Positions 1 through 9,300 of a DNA stretch of 64,000 nt are shown here, one piece after another; the stretch's first letter is position 1, and each line of letters opens with the position of its first letter. The notes under the pieces were generated by a model. The model was not told where the DNA came from, did not search any database, and was given only the letters and a program-made list of their open reading frames with translations. Origin of the DNA: Deltaproteobacteria bacterium (GTDB lineage Bacteria > Myxococcota > Kuafuiibacteriia > Kuafuiibacteriales > Kuafuiibacteriaceae); NCBI GenBank assembly GCA_020632995.1, contig JACKEN010000006.1, forward strand, positions 304,074 to 368,073, given 5' to 3'. The position numbers and the translations under genes are program-made.

Positions 1-1760
1 AGGTCGTAGTAGAGGCGTGCGCCGGTGGCGGGGGAGAAGAGCGACAGGTTGCCGTACAGATCGAGGTCCGGCACGAGCTTCTCGGCCACGCCATCCACGC
101 TGAACGTGAGGGCCTGGTGATAGCGCCACTCGAACAGGCGCCGCACCGCCGGATCCGGCTCGAGGTTTCGCAGCTGATCGCCCAGGCCCGGCACCGCGGT
201 GGGCACCAGGTGTGGCGGGCCCAAGGGCTCCGGGCCCGGCTGATGTCGCGCCACCACGAGGTCGTGCAGCTCGGTGGTGATGGTGGGGGCGCCCACCTGC
301 GCGGTGGCCTGCAGGTGCATGTGTACGTGGGGCACGTCGGCGCGACCGGAGCTGCCGCACCTGGCGAGGACCTCGCCCCGGCGGACGCTCTGGCCCTCCT
401 TCACCGTGATGCTGCCCGGGCTGAGGTGGCAGATGAGCGCGTACAGTCCCAGGCCCAGCTGGAGCACCACCACGTTGCCCCAGTTCTCCTCCAGGTTGGG
501 CTTGCCCACCGGGCTGTCGGGGACCCCGTCCACCACCTTGATCACCGTCGCCTCGGCGGGGGCCAGCACCGGCAGGCCGTAGCAGTGGTAGTCGGGCAAC
601 AGGAGCCCATCGCCCCGGTGGGTCCGGCCGTCGCGCCCCTGCACCTCGAGGTCGAAGGCGTGGCGCCACGCGCCGAGGTGGGTGATGGCGCCGTCGGTGC
701 CCTGGGTGCAGATCCAGCGGCCCATCACCGGGGCCGAGATCCGCACCGCGTAGTGCGCGCCGAAGCGGGCCTCTCGCGTCCGGAAGTACCGCAAGTTCTC
801 TTCCGGGCTGCCGAGGAGGAAGTCCACCGCCTTGGGGCGCTCGTCCCGCATGCGCTGGCGCATGGCGTACAGGAACAGGAGCACGGTGGCGTTGAAGGGG
901 AGCACCAACATCGGCAGCCCCCCTCGGGCGAGGTAGGGGAGCGAGCCCAGGGTGATGAGCCCCGACACGCAGGCGCCGAGCGCCCCGAGCAGGAACGCGG
1001 AGGGGCTGGGGACGAACCACACCCCGCCCAGCGCGATGGCGGTGAGGATGAAGTTGTAGCCCACGATCACCGGGGTGAGCCCGGCGGCGGCGTGGACGTC
1101 GGGCCACAGCACCCAGGCGAGGCCGAAGCCCATGAGCGACAGGAGCAGGCCGATGCGGGAGTAGACGGCCAGGGCCAATAGCACCATCAGGCCGACCTTC
1201 ACCTCGGGGAGGAAGAACAGGGCGCCCAGGCTGTGCAGGTAGGCTTGCACGAAGCCCAGGGGCGGCCCCTCGTGGGGGACCAGGAGCCCACCGGGGGTCA
1301 GCGCCAGCACCTGCGCGCTCCCCACCACCAGGTAGAAGACGGCGAGGAAGGGCACGGTGAGGGCGGGGAGGCCGAAGCTGGCGCCGAGGGCGGACTGGGC
1401 CGCGGCGGTGACCGGGACCAGGGCCAGGGCGCCCACGATGATGAGGAGGAGGGCGGCGGGTCCGCCCTCGTAGCTCGCGGCCACCCCCACCCCCACCAGG
1501 AGCGGACCGTAGCCGTAGCGTCCGTCCTGGATCACCTCGGGGGACAGGCGCGCGAGGTGCGCCAGCAGGTTCGCCAGCACCGCGCCCGCCAAGCCGGCGA
1601 AGCCCACCCGGGGCTCGAGGAACGTGGCGGCCATGAGGAGGGCGCCGAGGGTGCGAGACCCCCGAAACAGGATCTGGCCGTAGCTGGCCAGGGTCGCGTC
1701 GCCGAACGCGAGGACCCGCGCCCGCCACTGCGGGGCGAGGCTGGCGGCTACGGCAGCCAC
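1..1760 (-). CDS. Urea transporter fused to M23 metallopeptidase domain (C-terminus beyond window)
   Basis: The first ~310 residues are a run of hydrophobic segments typical of the urea transporter (UT) family. From about residue 330 the protein turns into an M23/LytM-like peptidase domain, with a His/Asp zinc-ligand region near residue 366 (motif HAFD) and the His-x-His pair near residue 478 (motif HVHMH). Family knowledge: UT proteins form urea channels in the inner membrane, and M23 domains cut peptidoglycan or bind it. The fusion of the two is inferred to put the peptidase domain in the periplasm. The start is taken as GTG at 1760, which overlaps the end of the decarboxylase gene by 13 bases, as expected in a coupled operon. 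The reading frame is still open at base 1, so the C-terminus is missing. Substrate of the transporter is not shown by the sequence. Confidence 0.85.
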   Translation of the reverse strand, partial: MAAVAASLAPQWRARVLAFGDATLASYGQILFRGSRTLGALLMAATFLEPRVGFAGLAGAVLANLLAHLARLSPEVIQDGRYGYGPLLVGVGVAASYEGGPAALLLIIVGALALVPVTAAAQSALGASFGLPALTVPFLAVFYLVVGSAQVLALTPGGLLVPHEGPPLGFVQAYLHSLGALFFLPEVKVGLMVLLALAVYSRIGLLLSLMGFGLAWVLWPDVHAAAGLTPVIVGYNFILTAIALGGVWFVPSPSAFLLGALGACVSGLITLGSLPYLARGGLPMLVLPFNATVLLFLYAMRQRMRDERPKAVDFLLGSPEENLRYFRTREARFGAHYAVRISAPVMGRWICTQGTDGAITHLGAWRHAFDLEVQGRDGRTHRGDGLLLPDYHCYGLPVLAPAEATVIKVVDGVPDSPVGKPNLEENWGNVVVLQLGLGLYALICHLSPGSITVKEGQSVRRGEVLARCGSSGRADVPHVHMHLQATAQVGAPTITTELHDLVVARHQPGPEPLGPPHLVPTAVPGLGDQLRNLEPDPAVRRLFEWRYHQALTFSVDGVAEKLVPDLDLYGNLSLFSPATGARLYYD

Positions 1761-3091
1761 GCGGGCAGGACCTCCTCCCGGGTCACCGACTCCAGCGTCT
1801 CGCGGCGCCGGATGAGGGCCACCTCACCCTTGTGGCTCACCATCACCACCGCGGGGCGGTAGGTGATGAACTGCATCCACTGGGTCACGTTGTAGGCGCC
1901 GACGTTCCGGAACACGAGGCGGTCGCCCACCTCCACCGGCGGGAACAGGAGGGTGTCCCGGACCACGTCGATGTTCATGCACAGCGGCCCGTAGAGCACG
2001 GTGGGCTCGGGCAGCCCGCGCATCTCCTGGGCCGGCAGCACGTCGTGGCGGTACCAGAACGCGGTGAAGAGCACGTTCACCCCCGCGTCCAGCACCACCC
2101 CGCGCCGGCCGTCGGGGAGGGCCTTGTTCGCCACCACCGTGCTCACGAGGTAGCCGGCGTCGTCGACCAGCGCGCGCCCGTGCTCCACCACCAGGGTGGG
2201 GAGCTCGGAGGGGGCGTAGGCGAGGGCGGAGAGGCCATCCACGATCGCCTCGGCGTAGCGGGTGAAGGCGGGCGTCGCCTGGTCGCCCGGCAGGTACTGG
2301 GCCTGCAAGGTGTTGTGCGAAGCGAAGCCGCCGCCGAGGTCGATGAAGGTGAGGGTGACGCCGAGCTTGCTCCGGAGCTCGTTCGCCAGCTCCGCCATCT
2401 TCTTGGCCGCCTGCCGGTACGCGTCGGGCTCGAGGATGAAGGTGCCGAGGTGGCAGTGCAGGCCGGTCAGCTCCAGCCGCCCGCCGCTCAACAGGCGCTT
2501 CGCCGCGTCCATCGCCTGGCCGCTCTCGAGGTTGAAGCCGAAGCGGGTCCACGGCGGGGCGCCGGCCGCGGCGAGGTTGATGCGCAAGGCGACCTGCGGT
2601 CGCAGCCCGCGGCGCTCCGCCACCCGCTCCGCCGCCAGCATCTCGTCGAAGTGATCGAGGTGGACGATCGTCCCCTCCGGCAGCACCCGCTCCAGGGTGG
2701 CCTCCGGCTTGTAGGGCCCGTTGAAGTGGATCTTGCTCCCCGGCACCCCGAGGCTGCGCGCCTTCTCCCACTCGAACTCGGAGACCACCTCCGCGTAGGC
2801 GCCCTCGGCGTGGAGCACCTTGCAGATCGCGCCGAGGTAGTTGGTCTTGTACGACCACGCCACCCGAAAGCGCGGGTAGCGGCGCCGGAACGCGTCGTCG
2901 AGGTCGCGGTAGCGGTTCACCAGGGTGTTCTCGGAGAACACGAACAGGGGCGAGCCGTGCTCGGCCACCAGCGCCGCCACCGGGACCCCGTCGATCTCGG
3001 TGAGGGGGCGCATGGCCTGCACCCGCGAGAACTTGTTCATCAGGCCCGACTCGTGGCGGACCAGCACCGGCCTCTGGTAGCGCGCCTTCAT
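1748..3091 (-). CDS. PLP-dependent decarboxylase, alanine racemase/DapDC fold type III
   Basis: A 447-residue protein of the diaminopimelate/ornithine decarboxylase fold. The PLP lysine is in AWSYKTNY near residue 83, the glycine loop is GGGF in the middle of the barrel, and the phosphate/substrate region carries EHGR where the family usually has EPGR. The C-terminal substrate-binding motif reads GPLCMNID instead of the usual GPxCExxD, so the substrate may not be diaminopimelate. Known family reaction: removal of CO2 from a basic or diacid amino acid. The start codon overlaps the end of the ATP-grasp gene by 4 bases, and the stop overlaps the transporter gene. I infer that it acts with the ATP-grasp and PqqD-like neighbours rather than in lysine synthesis. 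Possible alternative starts lie at the internal Met codons about 19 and 27 residues downstream. Confidence 0.8.
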   Translation of the reverse strand: MKARYQRPVLVRHESGLMNKFSRVQAMRPLTEIDGVPVAALVAEHGSPLFVFSENTLVNRYRDLDDAFRRRYPRFRVAWSYKTNYLGAICKVLHAEGAYAEVVSEFEWEKARSLGVPGSKIHFNGPYKPEATLERVLPEGTIVHLDHFDEMLAAERVAERRGLRPQVALRINLAAAGAPPWTRFGFNLESGQAMDAAKRLLSGGRLELTGLHCHLGTFILEPDAYRQAAKKMAELANELRSKLGVTLTFIDLGGGFASHNTLQAQYLPGDQATPAFTRYAEAIVDGLSALAYAPSELPTLVVEHGRALVDDAGYLVSTVVANKALPDGRRGVVLDAGVNVLFTAFWYRHDVLPAQEMRGLPEPTVLYGPLCMNIDVVRDTLLFPPVEVGDRLVFRNVGAYNVTQWMQFITYRPAVVMVSHKGEVALIRRRETLESVTREEVLPAWLP

Positions 3092-4149
3092 GACACACCC
3101 CCTCTGAGCTCCCCCGACTGGGTCAGGCGATCGAAGTCCTCGAGGCGGGCGATCTGGTCGAGCGAGATGCGCACGAACATCGTGCCCACCTCGAAGTGGG
3201 TGAGGGGCTCGACCGCCTCACCCCGGGCCAGCTGCACCACCGCGTAGGGCAGGTTCATCCCCGCCCCCGCCGACAGGTAGACCCAGGCCGGGAAGCGCGG
3301 GTTGATCTCGAGGAGGTTGTAGGTGCCGTCCTCGTCCTTCAGGATCTCCACCTCGCACGGGCCGCGCCAGCGGCTGGCCGCCATGAACGCGCGGGTGGCC
3401 TGGATCAGGGCCGGGTCCTTCACCGCGATGCCCGCCCAGCCCTTCCCCTTGTCGGTGAGGAGGGTCTTCTTCATCGGCACCGCGCCCACGAGCCCGCCCC
3501 GCCCGTCGCCCACCGCCACCACGTCGTACTCCTGGCCGACGAGGGCGTGCTGCACGATCACCGGCAGCCCCCAGCGCGCCACCACCCGGTGAAAGGCCAT
3601 CACCGCCTCGTCCACGCTGCGGGCGAGATCCGCGCCGTAGAACAGGCCCTTCACGTACAGCGGGAAGGGCACCTCCTCGTGCACCTTGTAGAGGTCGGCG
3701 ACGCTGGAGATCACCTTCGAGGCGGGGACCGCGATGCCCGCCTGCTTGCCCAGCTCCAGCAGGTGCGCCTTCGAGCGCAGCTCGAGCTGCTGGGGGGTGG
3801 GGAGGAACATCCCGATCCCCCTCTTCTGCAGGCTCTCCTGCAGGGCGATGAAGGACGGCAGCTCCGAGTCCAGGGTGGGCACGATGACGTCCAGCCCCAC
3901 CTCTTCGTCGATGTACTCGAGGCGCGCGGCCAGGGCCTCCACCCCCTGGGAGGGGTAGGGGATGAGGAAGACGTCGTCGGCCAGCTCCCGGGCGTAGATG
4001 CCGGGGTCCAGGGAGTCATAGGCCAGCCCCACGATGCGCCCCCGGAAGTCGGGGTGGGCGCGGATCGCGCGGATGACGCTGACGCCGGGCGCGGGGTTGT
4101 CGGTGGCGTTGAGCCCGGTCACCGCCACGGTGCCTTCCATGACGCTCAC
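3088..4149 (-). CDS. ATP-grasp ligase, CarB-like
   Basis: A 353-residue ATP-grasp protein. The N-terminal part (about 1-110) is a Rossmann-like lobe ending in VPTLDSELPSF. The central lobe has the lysine-bearing strand (PLYVKG) and the C-terminal part has the Mg-ATP motif CEVEIL...LLEINPRFPAW, as in carbamoyl-phosphate-synthase-like ATP-grasp enzymes. Known chemistry: activation of a carboxylate as acyl phosphate and joining to an amine or thiol. GTG at 4149 is chosen because AGGAGGT lies 4 bases before it. GTG at 4155 would sit on the Shine-Dalgarno sequence itself, and ATG at 4140 is 13 bases away. It begins 11 bases downstream of the PqqD-like gene's stop and overlaps the decarboxylase start. 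Substrate unknown. Confidence 0.85.
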   Translation of the reverse strand: MSVMEGTVAVTGLNATDNPAPGVSVIRAIRAHPDFRGRIVGLAYDSLDPGIYARELADDVFLIPYPSQGVEALAARLEYIDEEVGLDVIVPTLDSELPSFIALQESLQKRGIGMFLPTPQQLELRSKAHLLELGKQAGIAVPASKVISSVADLYKVHEEVPFPLYVKGLFYGADLARSVDEAVMAFHRVVARWGLPVIVQHALVGQEYDVVAVGDGRGGLVGAVPMKKTLLTDKGKGWAGIAVKDPALIQATRAFMAASRWRGPCEVEILKDEDGTYNLLEINPRFPAWVYLSAGAGMNLPYAVVQLARGEAVEPLTHFEVGTMFVRISLDQIARLEDFDRLTQSGELRGGVS

Positions 4150-4159
4150 GCGCACCTCC

Positions 4160-4423
4160 TCAGACCTCTGCGTCCTTCGGCACCAGGCCGAAGCGCCGCA
4201 GGGTCTCGATGAACTCGTCCACGTCGCGGACGAGATCGCGCTCCACCACCTCGTAGGTCTCTTCGAGCCGGGCCCGGAGCTGGGCTCGGTCCTCCCCCGC
4301 CTTGAGGCCCTGGAGCAGGGTCAGGGCGCTGTCGTTCGCGCTGAACGTGGCCCCGGTGTACGGGTCGAACACGAAGCCGGTGTCGCTCACCGCCAGGTCC
4401 TTCAGCTTGTCGCTCAGCTCCAT
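4160..4423 (-). CDS. PqqD-like small protein
   Basis: An 87-residue protein starting at ATG 4423, with AGGAGG seven bases upstream. The N-terminal half has the PqqD-type pattern: a strand ending FVFDPYTGATFSAN, then a helix carrying ALTLLQGL. The C-terminal half is a helix with repeated acidic residues ending FIETLRRFGLV, close to the usual PqqD wing. PqqD-like proteins are known as recognition elements that bind a leader peptide and present it to a modifying enzyme, usually a radical SAM protein. No radical SAM enzyme and no obvious precursor peptide lies nearby. The partner here is most likely the adjacent ATP-grasp enzyme (inference). It follows the outer-membrane protein gene after a 14-base gap. 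Confidence 0.8.
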   Translation of the reverse strand: MELSDKLKDLAVSDTGFVFDPYTGATFSANDSALTLLQGLKAGEDRAQLRARLEETYEVVERDLVRDVDEFIETLRRFGLVPKDAEV

Positions 4424-4437
4424 GGCTCGCCTCCTCG

Positions 4438-5643
4438 TCATCGCCGCATCGCCAGCCCCACCGTCACCAGGTGGAGCTGGGTGGTGTACGGATCCAGGCC
4501 CTCGGGCTCGCCCTCGAGCCGCCGCAGCTCGTACTCCGCCAGCACGCTGAAGCCCCCGCCGACCGAGAGCCGGAGGCCGCCCCGGGCCCCCAGCCCCACC
4601 GCCTCGGGGAGGTTGTAGAGCGCGTGGAGCTCCGGCAGGACGGGTTGCAGCTCGCGCCCGAGGGTGCCGCCGGCCCAGGCGCCGAAGCGGGCGGAGTCCC
4701 AGCCGAGCACCAGCTCGCCCGCCCCGTGGGCCGCCCCGTCGCTCCACTGCAGGCGACCCTGCGCCGCGGCCGAGAAGCCGGCCCAGGGGCCCACCCCGAG
4801 CCGCAGGCTGGACTGCAGCACGTTGTGGTCGGGGTACACGCTGATCGCCTGGGCGAGCCGCAGGTCGACCCCCCAGGTGATCCGGAGCTGGGCCGCGGCG
4901 ACGTGGGCCGCGAAGTTCGGCTGGCCCTGAGGGCGGGCCCAGCCGTAGGTGCCGCGCAGCCCCCAGCGGGGGGCGTCGTAGCCGAGCGAGGCCCAGACCT
5001 CGTTCTGCAAGAGGTCCTCCACCGGCGGATCGAAGACCTGCTCGCTCCGGGTCACGAAGTAGAGGCCGCGGTAGCCGGCCCCGAGGTGGAGCCCGAAGGG
5101 GGCGCGCCACGCGACCCGGGCCGCCCCCGCCCCCGCGAAGCGCTTGGCGGGGTGGCCGCTCCAGACATGGCCGGTGAGCCCGACCCACGCCTCGATCTGC
5201 GGCCAGGCGGCCCTCGCCGCGTCCAGCCCCGCGCGGGCCGCAGGATCACCTGGGCGGGCGGCCAGGACCCGCTCGAACGCGGCCCGGGCCTCGTCCCACG
5301 CTCCGAGCGCGAGCGCGGCCTCCCCCAGGCCCTGGTCCGCGTCGCCGCCGGGCCCCGAGAGCGCGGCGGCCAGCGCGTAGTAGCGCCGCGCCTCCTCGGC
5401 CCGGCCCGCGCTCAGGCAGAGGTAGCCGAGGCGGAGGGCGAGGCTGTAGTCCTGGGTGTAGACGTCCATCGCGGCGGCGAGGGTGGTGATGGCCGCGTCG
5501 CGCTCGCCCGCCGCGCGCTGGGCCTCGGCCCTCGCCATCGTGGCCTCGTAGCTCAGCGGGGGATCGCCTGCGAAAGCGGCCGGAGCGCCCACGGGCCCCG
5601 TCCCCGCCATGAACACGAGCAGCGCTGCTCCAATCCGCCCCAA
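4438..5643 (-). CDS. TPR plus YaiO-like outer membrane beta-barrel protein
   Basis: A secreted protein of 401 residues. The proposed TTG start at 5643 has AGGAGG 10 bases upstream and yields a clean signal peptide ending AFAG at about residue 25. Residues ~30-150 carry TPR-like helices (repeated ARAEAQRAAGERDAA-type pattern, EARRYYALAAAL, DEARAAFERVL). The remainder alternates short amphipathic strands with aromatic belts (HLGAGYRGLYFV, LRGTYGWARPQG, LLAEYELRRL), as in YaiO-type barrels. The frame continues upstream to 5835 with Arg-rich residues that look non-coding. It is the first gene of the five-gene operon, which places part of the pathway at the outer membrane. The exact start is uncertain. 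Confidence 0.7.
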   Translation of the reverse strand: MGRIGAALLVFMAGTGPVGAPAAFAGDPPLSYEATMARAEAQRAAGERDAAITTLAAAMDVYTQDYSLALRLGYLCLSAGRAEEARRYYALAAALSGPGGDADQGLGEAALALGAWDEARAAFERVLAARPGDPAARAGLDAARAAWPQIEAWVGLTGHVWSGHPAKRFAGAGAARVAWRAPFGLHLGAGYRGLYFVTRSEQVFDPPVEDLLQNEVWASLGYDAPRWGLRGTYGWARPQGQPNFAAHVAAAQLRITWGVDLRLAQAISVYPDHNVLQSSLRLGVGPWAGFSAAAQGRLQWSDGAAHGAGELVLGWDSARFGAWAGGTLGRELQPVLPELHALYNLPEAVGLGARGGLRLSVGGGFSVLAEYELRRLEGEPEGLDPYTTQLHLVTVGLAMRR

Positions 5644-6061
5644 GGATCGGTGCCCTCCTCGGTGCTCATTGGAGCAAGGCCCGTGCCGCGACCCCGACGG
5701 TGCGAGCAGGCGGCGCGCAGGGCGAGGGAGCGGGGCGCGGTAACCGGCCCGCGCGCCATGGTGGAGGTCGGTAACGGTGGCTTTGGTCGAAGTGCGACGA
5801 TTCGTCGCAGGCAGGTTGGCTTGCGGACCGTGCAAGCTCGCTTGTCACCCCGATCCGATCCGTCCACCCGGGCGGCGCCGCGGTCGGCTCGGCGCGCGGG
5901 GCCAGGCGGGGCTTTCCCCGTGCTGCGCGGCTGAGAGGTCGCCGGCGCACACCGCGAGAAAACTCGGCGATGGCGCGGCCGCGGGCGCCACGGCTCCGCC
6001 GGCCCAGGACCTCAGGATCCGGTCGTGTAGGGGGTTGTACGTAGCGCCGTCGCGGGTTGAC
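5644..6061. other. Intergenic stretch without a supported gene
   Basis: About 420 bases between the YaiO-like gene and a small basic ORF. I see no convincing reading frame: the open frames here are Arg/Pro/Ala-rich shadows. It holds one exact copy of the dispersed palindrome (5811-5824, GCAGGTTGGCTTGC) and, eight bases later, a near copy (5832-5845, GCAAGCTCGCTTGT). The operon promoter for the minus-strand genes should lie here, but I cannot place it. Confidence 0.5.
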
Positions 6062-6235
6062 TCAGCGGCCGGACGCCGCGGCGCGCTGCTTGCGGTTCGG
6101 GAGCGCGCCGTCCTTGAGCTTCTTGTCGGAGGCGCCCTCCTTCACGAGGCGGCCTCGCGACACCACCACCCCACCGGAGCGCAGCCTGGAGATGCGCTTT
6201 TGCCCGCGCTTGGTCACTCGCCTGAAAAGTGCCAC
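6062..6235 (-). CDS. Small, very basic hypothetical protein
   Basis: A 57-residue frame starting at GTG 6235, preceded by GTGAGG with a gap of about 8 bases. Third codon positions are almost all G or C, as in real genes here. The product has about 19 Lys/Arg residues, begins MALFRRVTKRGQKR and ends in a Lys/Arg-rich tail, so it could bind nucleic acid. I do not recognise a family. It is divergent from the AglZ-like gene, about 95 bases apart. It could be a chance frame, as the AT-poor DNA opens many frames. Confidence 0.4.
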   Translation of the reverse strand: MALFRRVTKRGQKRISRLRSGGVVVSRGRLVKEGASDKKLKDGALPNRKQRAAASGR

Positions 6236-6313
6236 GGGGATGCCTCACTCGCAACCGACGGTGGAGGGATGCAGAAGCCTGGATGCCAGATTGATCCCGT
6301 CGCCTCGGGGGGC

Positions 6314-6319
6314 TAGCGT
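6314..6319 (+). promoter_or_regulatory. Possible -10 box of the AglZ-like gene
   Basis: TAGCGT ends 10 bases before the GTG at 6330, and no good Shine-Dalgarno sequence is visible. The same layout appears before several other genes in the window, which suggests short-leader or leaderless transcripts. Weak evidence on its own. Confidence 0.3.
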
Positions 6320-6329
6320 TCGGGTCCCC

Positions 6330-9300
6330 GTGCCGCAGAAGAACGCCTTCATCATCGACGATGACCGCGATTTCGCGCTCAAGATGGCCGCCGCCCTCCG
6401 CACGGACGGGCTGAAGGTGGGCCTGTCCGAGGGCGATCGAGATCCGCTGGACGAGATCAAGCTGGAGCGGCCCGACATCGTGCTGGTGCGCGCGGAGGGG
6501 AAGAACAACGAGTCCGGCTTCTCCATCTGCAACCGGCTCAAGAAGGCCAAGCGCTGGGCCAACACGCCGGTCTTCATCTACACCTCCGACGACAACACCA
6601 AGCGCCTCGAGAAGCACCGGGAGCAGGACACGCCGGCCGATGACTACCTGATCATCCCGGAGCAGCCGCCGTACCCCTTCGACGAGATCCGCGGCCGTGT
6701 GAAGGGTATCCTCTTTCCCCCCGGCGGCGTGAGCAAGCCGCCGCCCCTGCCCGCCCCCAAGGAGGAGGAGCTGAAGCCGGTGACGGCCGAGGACTCCGCG
6801 TTCATCGAGACCTTGATGGACTCCCTGGTCTCGTCCGACGACGAGCCGTCGACCCCGCCGCCGGTCCGGCGCGAGCCGACCCAGATAGGCCGGCGCACCA
6901 CCGCCGACCACAAGCTGGACATGCTCCGCCAGAAGCTCCGCCAGCGCGAGTCGGAGCTGGCCAAGGTCATGGAGATGTTCCGGGCCAAGGAGCGCGAGTA
7001 CCACCAGTGGAACGAGAAGGTGGTGGAGCGCGATGTGGAGGCCCAGTCCCTCCGCATGACCATCGACGACCTCAAGGCCACCAACGACGCGGTCCGAGAG
7101 GAGCTCGATCACCGGACGGCGGAGTTCAACGCCTCGTTCGAGCAGCTGCTCGAGGAGAAGGTCGGCCGCGAGAACGAGCTGATCCAGATCGTCGCGGGCA
7201 AGGAGAAGGAGCTCGCGGACCTGCAGGCGGCCCTGGCGAAGACCAAGGCGGCGGCGGAGGCCCAGGACCAGGCGCTGTCCGCGCGGATCGCCGACCTCGA
7301 GGGGAAGCTCGCCGCGGCGGAGGCCCGCATCTCGGAGCTCGAGGCCACCCTGGGCGACCGCGAGCAGGCGATCGCCGACCTCGAGGCGGAGCTGAAGGAG
7401 GCCAAGGCGCAGATCGAGGGCTTCTCGGCCACCGTGGCCCGGCAGGTCGACGCCCTGGCCGAGCAGCAGGCCCAGCGCCTGCGCCTCGAGGCCCTGATCC
7501 TGGAGCTGCGGGGCGATCTCGCGTCCACCCGGGACGACGTGGACGAGCTGTCCCGCACCCAGGCGTTCGAGCTGGCGACCCGGGACGAGCTGATCCACGG
7601 GCTCAGGGCCGACCTCGCCAACGCCGAGGCCCACGCGGCGCAGCTCGAGAGCGACCTGTCGGGCGAGCTCGAGGACACCCGCGACGCCCTCGGGGCCGAG
7701 CAGGCCGCCCACGCCGCCGAGGCGGCGCGCGCGGATGGCCTGGACGTGGAGCTGGCCGAGCTCAAGGCCGAGAGCGAGCAGACCCGATCCGAGCTCGAGG
7801 CCGACGTGGCCCGGCTGGCCGACAGCGAGGCGTCCCTCAACGCCGAGCTGGCCGCGGCGCAGGAGCAGGTCGAGAGCCTCGAGGCCCAGCGCGCCGCCCT
7901 CAGCGGTGAGGTCGCGACCCGCGACGGGCGGATCGGCGAGCTCGCCCAGGCCCTCGCGGACGAGCAGAGCAGCCACAGCGCGGCCCGGGACACCCTCCTC
8001 GCGCGCGACGCCACGGTGGCGGACCGCGAGGCGGAGCTCGGGCGGGTCGAGGCGGAGCTGGGGCGGATCCGGGGTGAGCTGTCGGCGGCGAACGACGACG
8101 TCGCGAGCCTCGAGGCCGAGCTGGCCCAGCAGAAGGACGCCTACGAGGCCCTCGAGCGCCGGGCGGCCGACAAGAAGGCCTCCCTCGAGGCGGAGCTCGC
8201 CGAGCTGCAGGCCGAGTTGACGCGAGCCAACGACGAGGCGGAGAGCGCCGCGTCGCAGTTCCGGGATCAGATCGTGACCCTCGGGGCCGATCTCGCCGCC
8301 CGGGGCGATCACGCCGACAACCTGGAGCGGGAGCTGGACGGCGAGCGCCGGGACCGGCTCCTGGCCGAGCGGCACGCGGCCGAGGTGGAGCAGGCCCTGG
8401 CCGACACCAAGGCCCAGCTCGCCCACACCTCGGATGAGCTGAGGAAGACCGAGCGGGAGCTGGGGAGCGTCCGGGAGACCCTGGCCCTCACCGAGGGCCG
8501 GCTGTCGGAGGTGCAGGAGACCCTGCGCGCCGAGCACTCGAGCCGCGACGCGGCGGAGCACGCGCTGGCCGCCTTGCGCACCGCGATGGACCAGCGGGGG
8601 GCCGAGGTGGGCCGCCTGGAGGGCCGGGTGGCGGTGCTGGACGAGAACGTCCAGTCGCTGCGGGTCGAGAACGCCGAGCTGGAGGAGGAGCTCGACCGCA
8701 CCAAGGAGGAGCTCTCGATGCGCTCCAGCGAGCTGGCGGCGGCGCGCTCCGAGGCGAGCGAGCGGGCCGAGCGGCTCACCGACGTGCGGGCGGAGCTCGG
8801 GCTGCGCGAGCGGCGCCTGGCCGAGCTCGGCGAGCGCCTGCGCGACGTCACCGAGGCGCGGGATCAGCTGCACGCGGAGCGGGACGCGCTCCTCGGCGAG
8901 CGCGCCCGCCTCACCGAGGACGTGGCCGGGCTGGCCGCGAGCAAGGACGCCCTCGGGGTGGAGCTCGCGGGGCTCGAGGACAAGGTCGACGACCTCGAGG
9001 GCGAGCTGGACAGCCGCGACGGCCGCATCGCCGCCCTGGAGCAGGCGCTCGGCCAGGCCAAGCAGGACGGCGCCGCCCTGGAGCAGGTGCGCGTCAACCT
9101 GGCCTCCGATCTGGCCCGGGCCCAGGAGGCCCGCGCCCGGCTGGAGGAGGAGCTCGGGCACGCCCGCGCCGACTGGGAGACCCAGCGGCAGGAGCTGCTG
9201 GGGGAGCGGGACTCGGTCCGCCAGCGCCTGAAGGAGCTGGGGAGCGAGCTGGACAAGGTCCGGGAGGCCCGCGACGGGCTGAAGGCCGAGCTCGCCCGCA

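Noticed and set aside
1748..3091. Calling the decarboxylase LysA
   Set aside because: The substrate motifs differ (EHGR, CMN) and the context is not lysine synthesis.
4424..5188. A longer start for the PqqD-like gene
   Set aside because: The extra sequence lies within the YaiO-like gene in another frame and is not protein-like; ATG 4423 has an ideal ribosome site.
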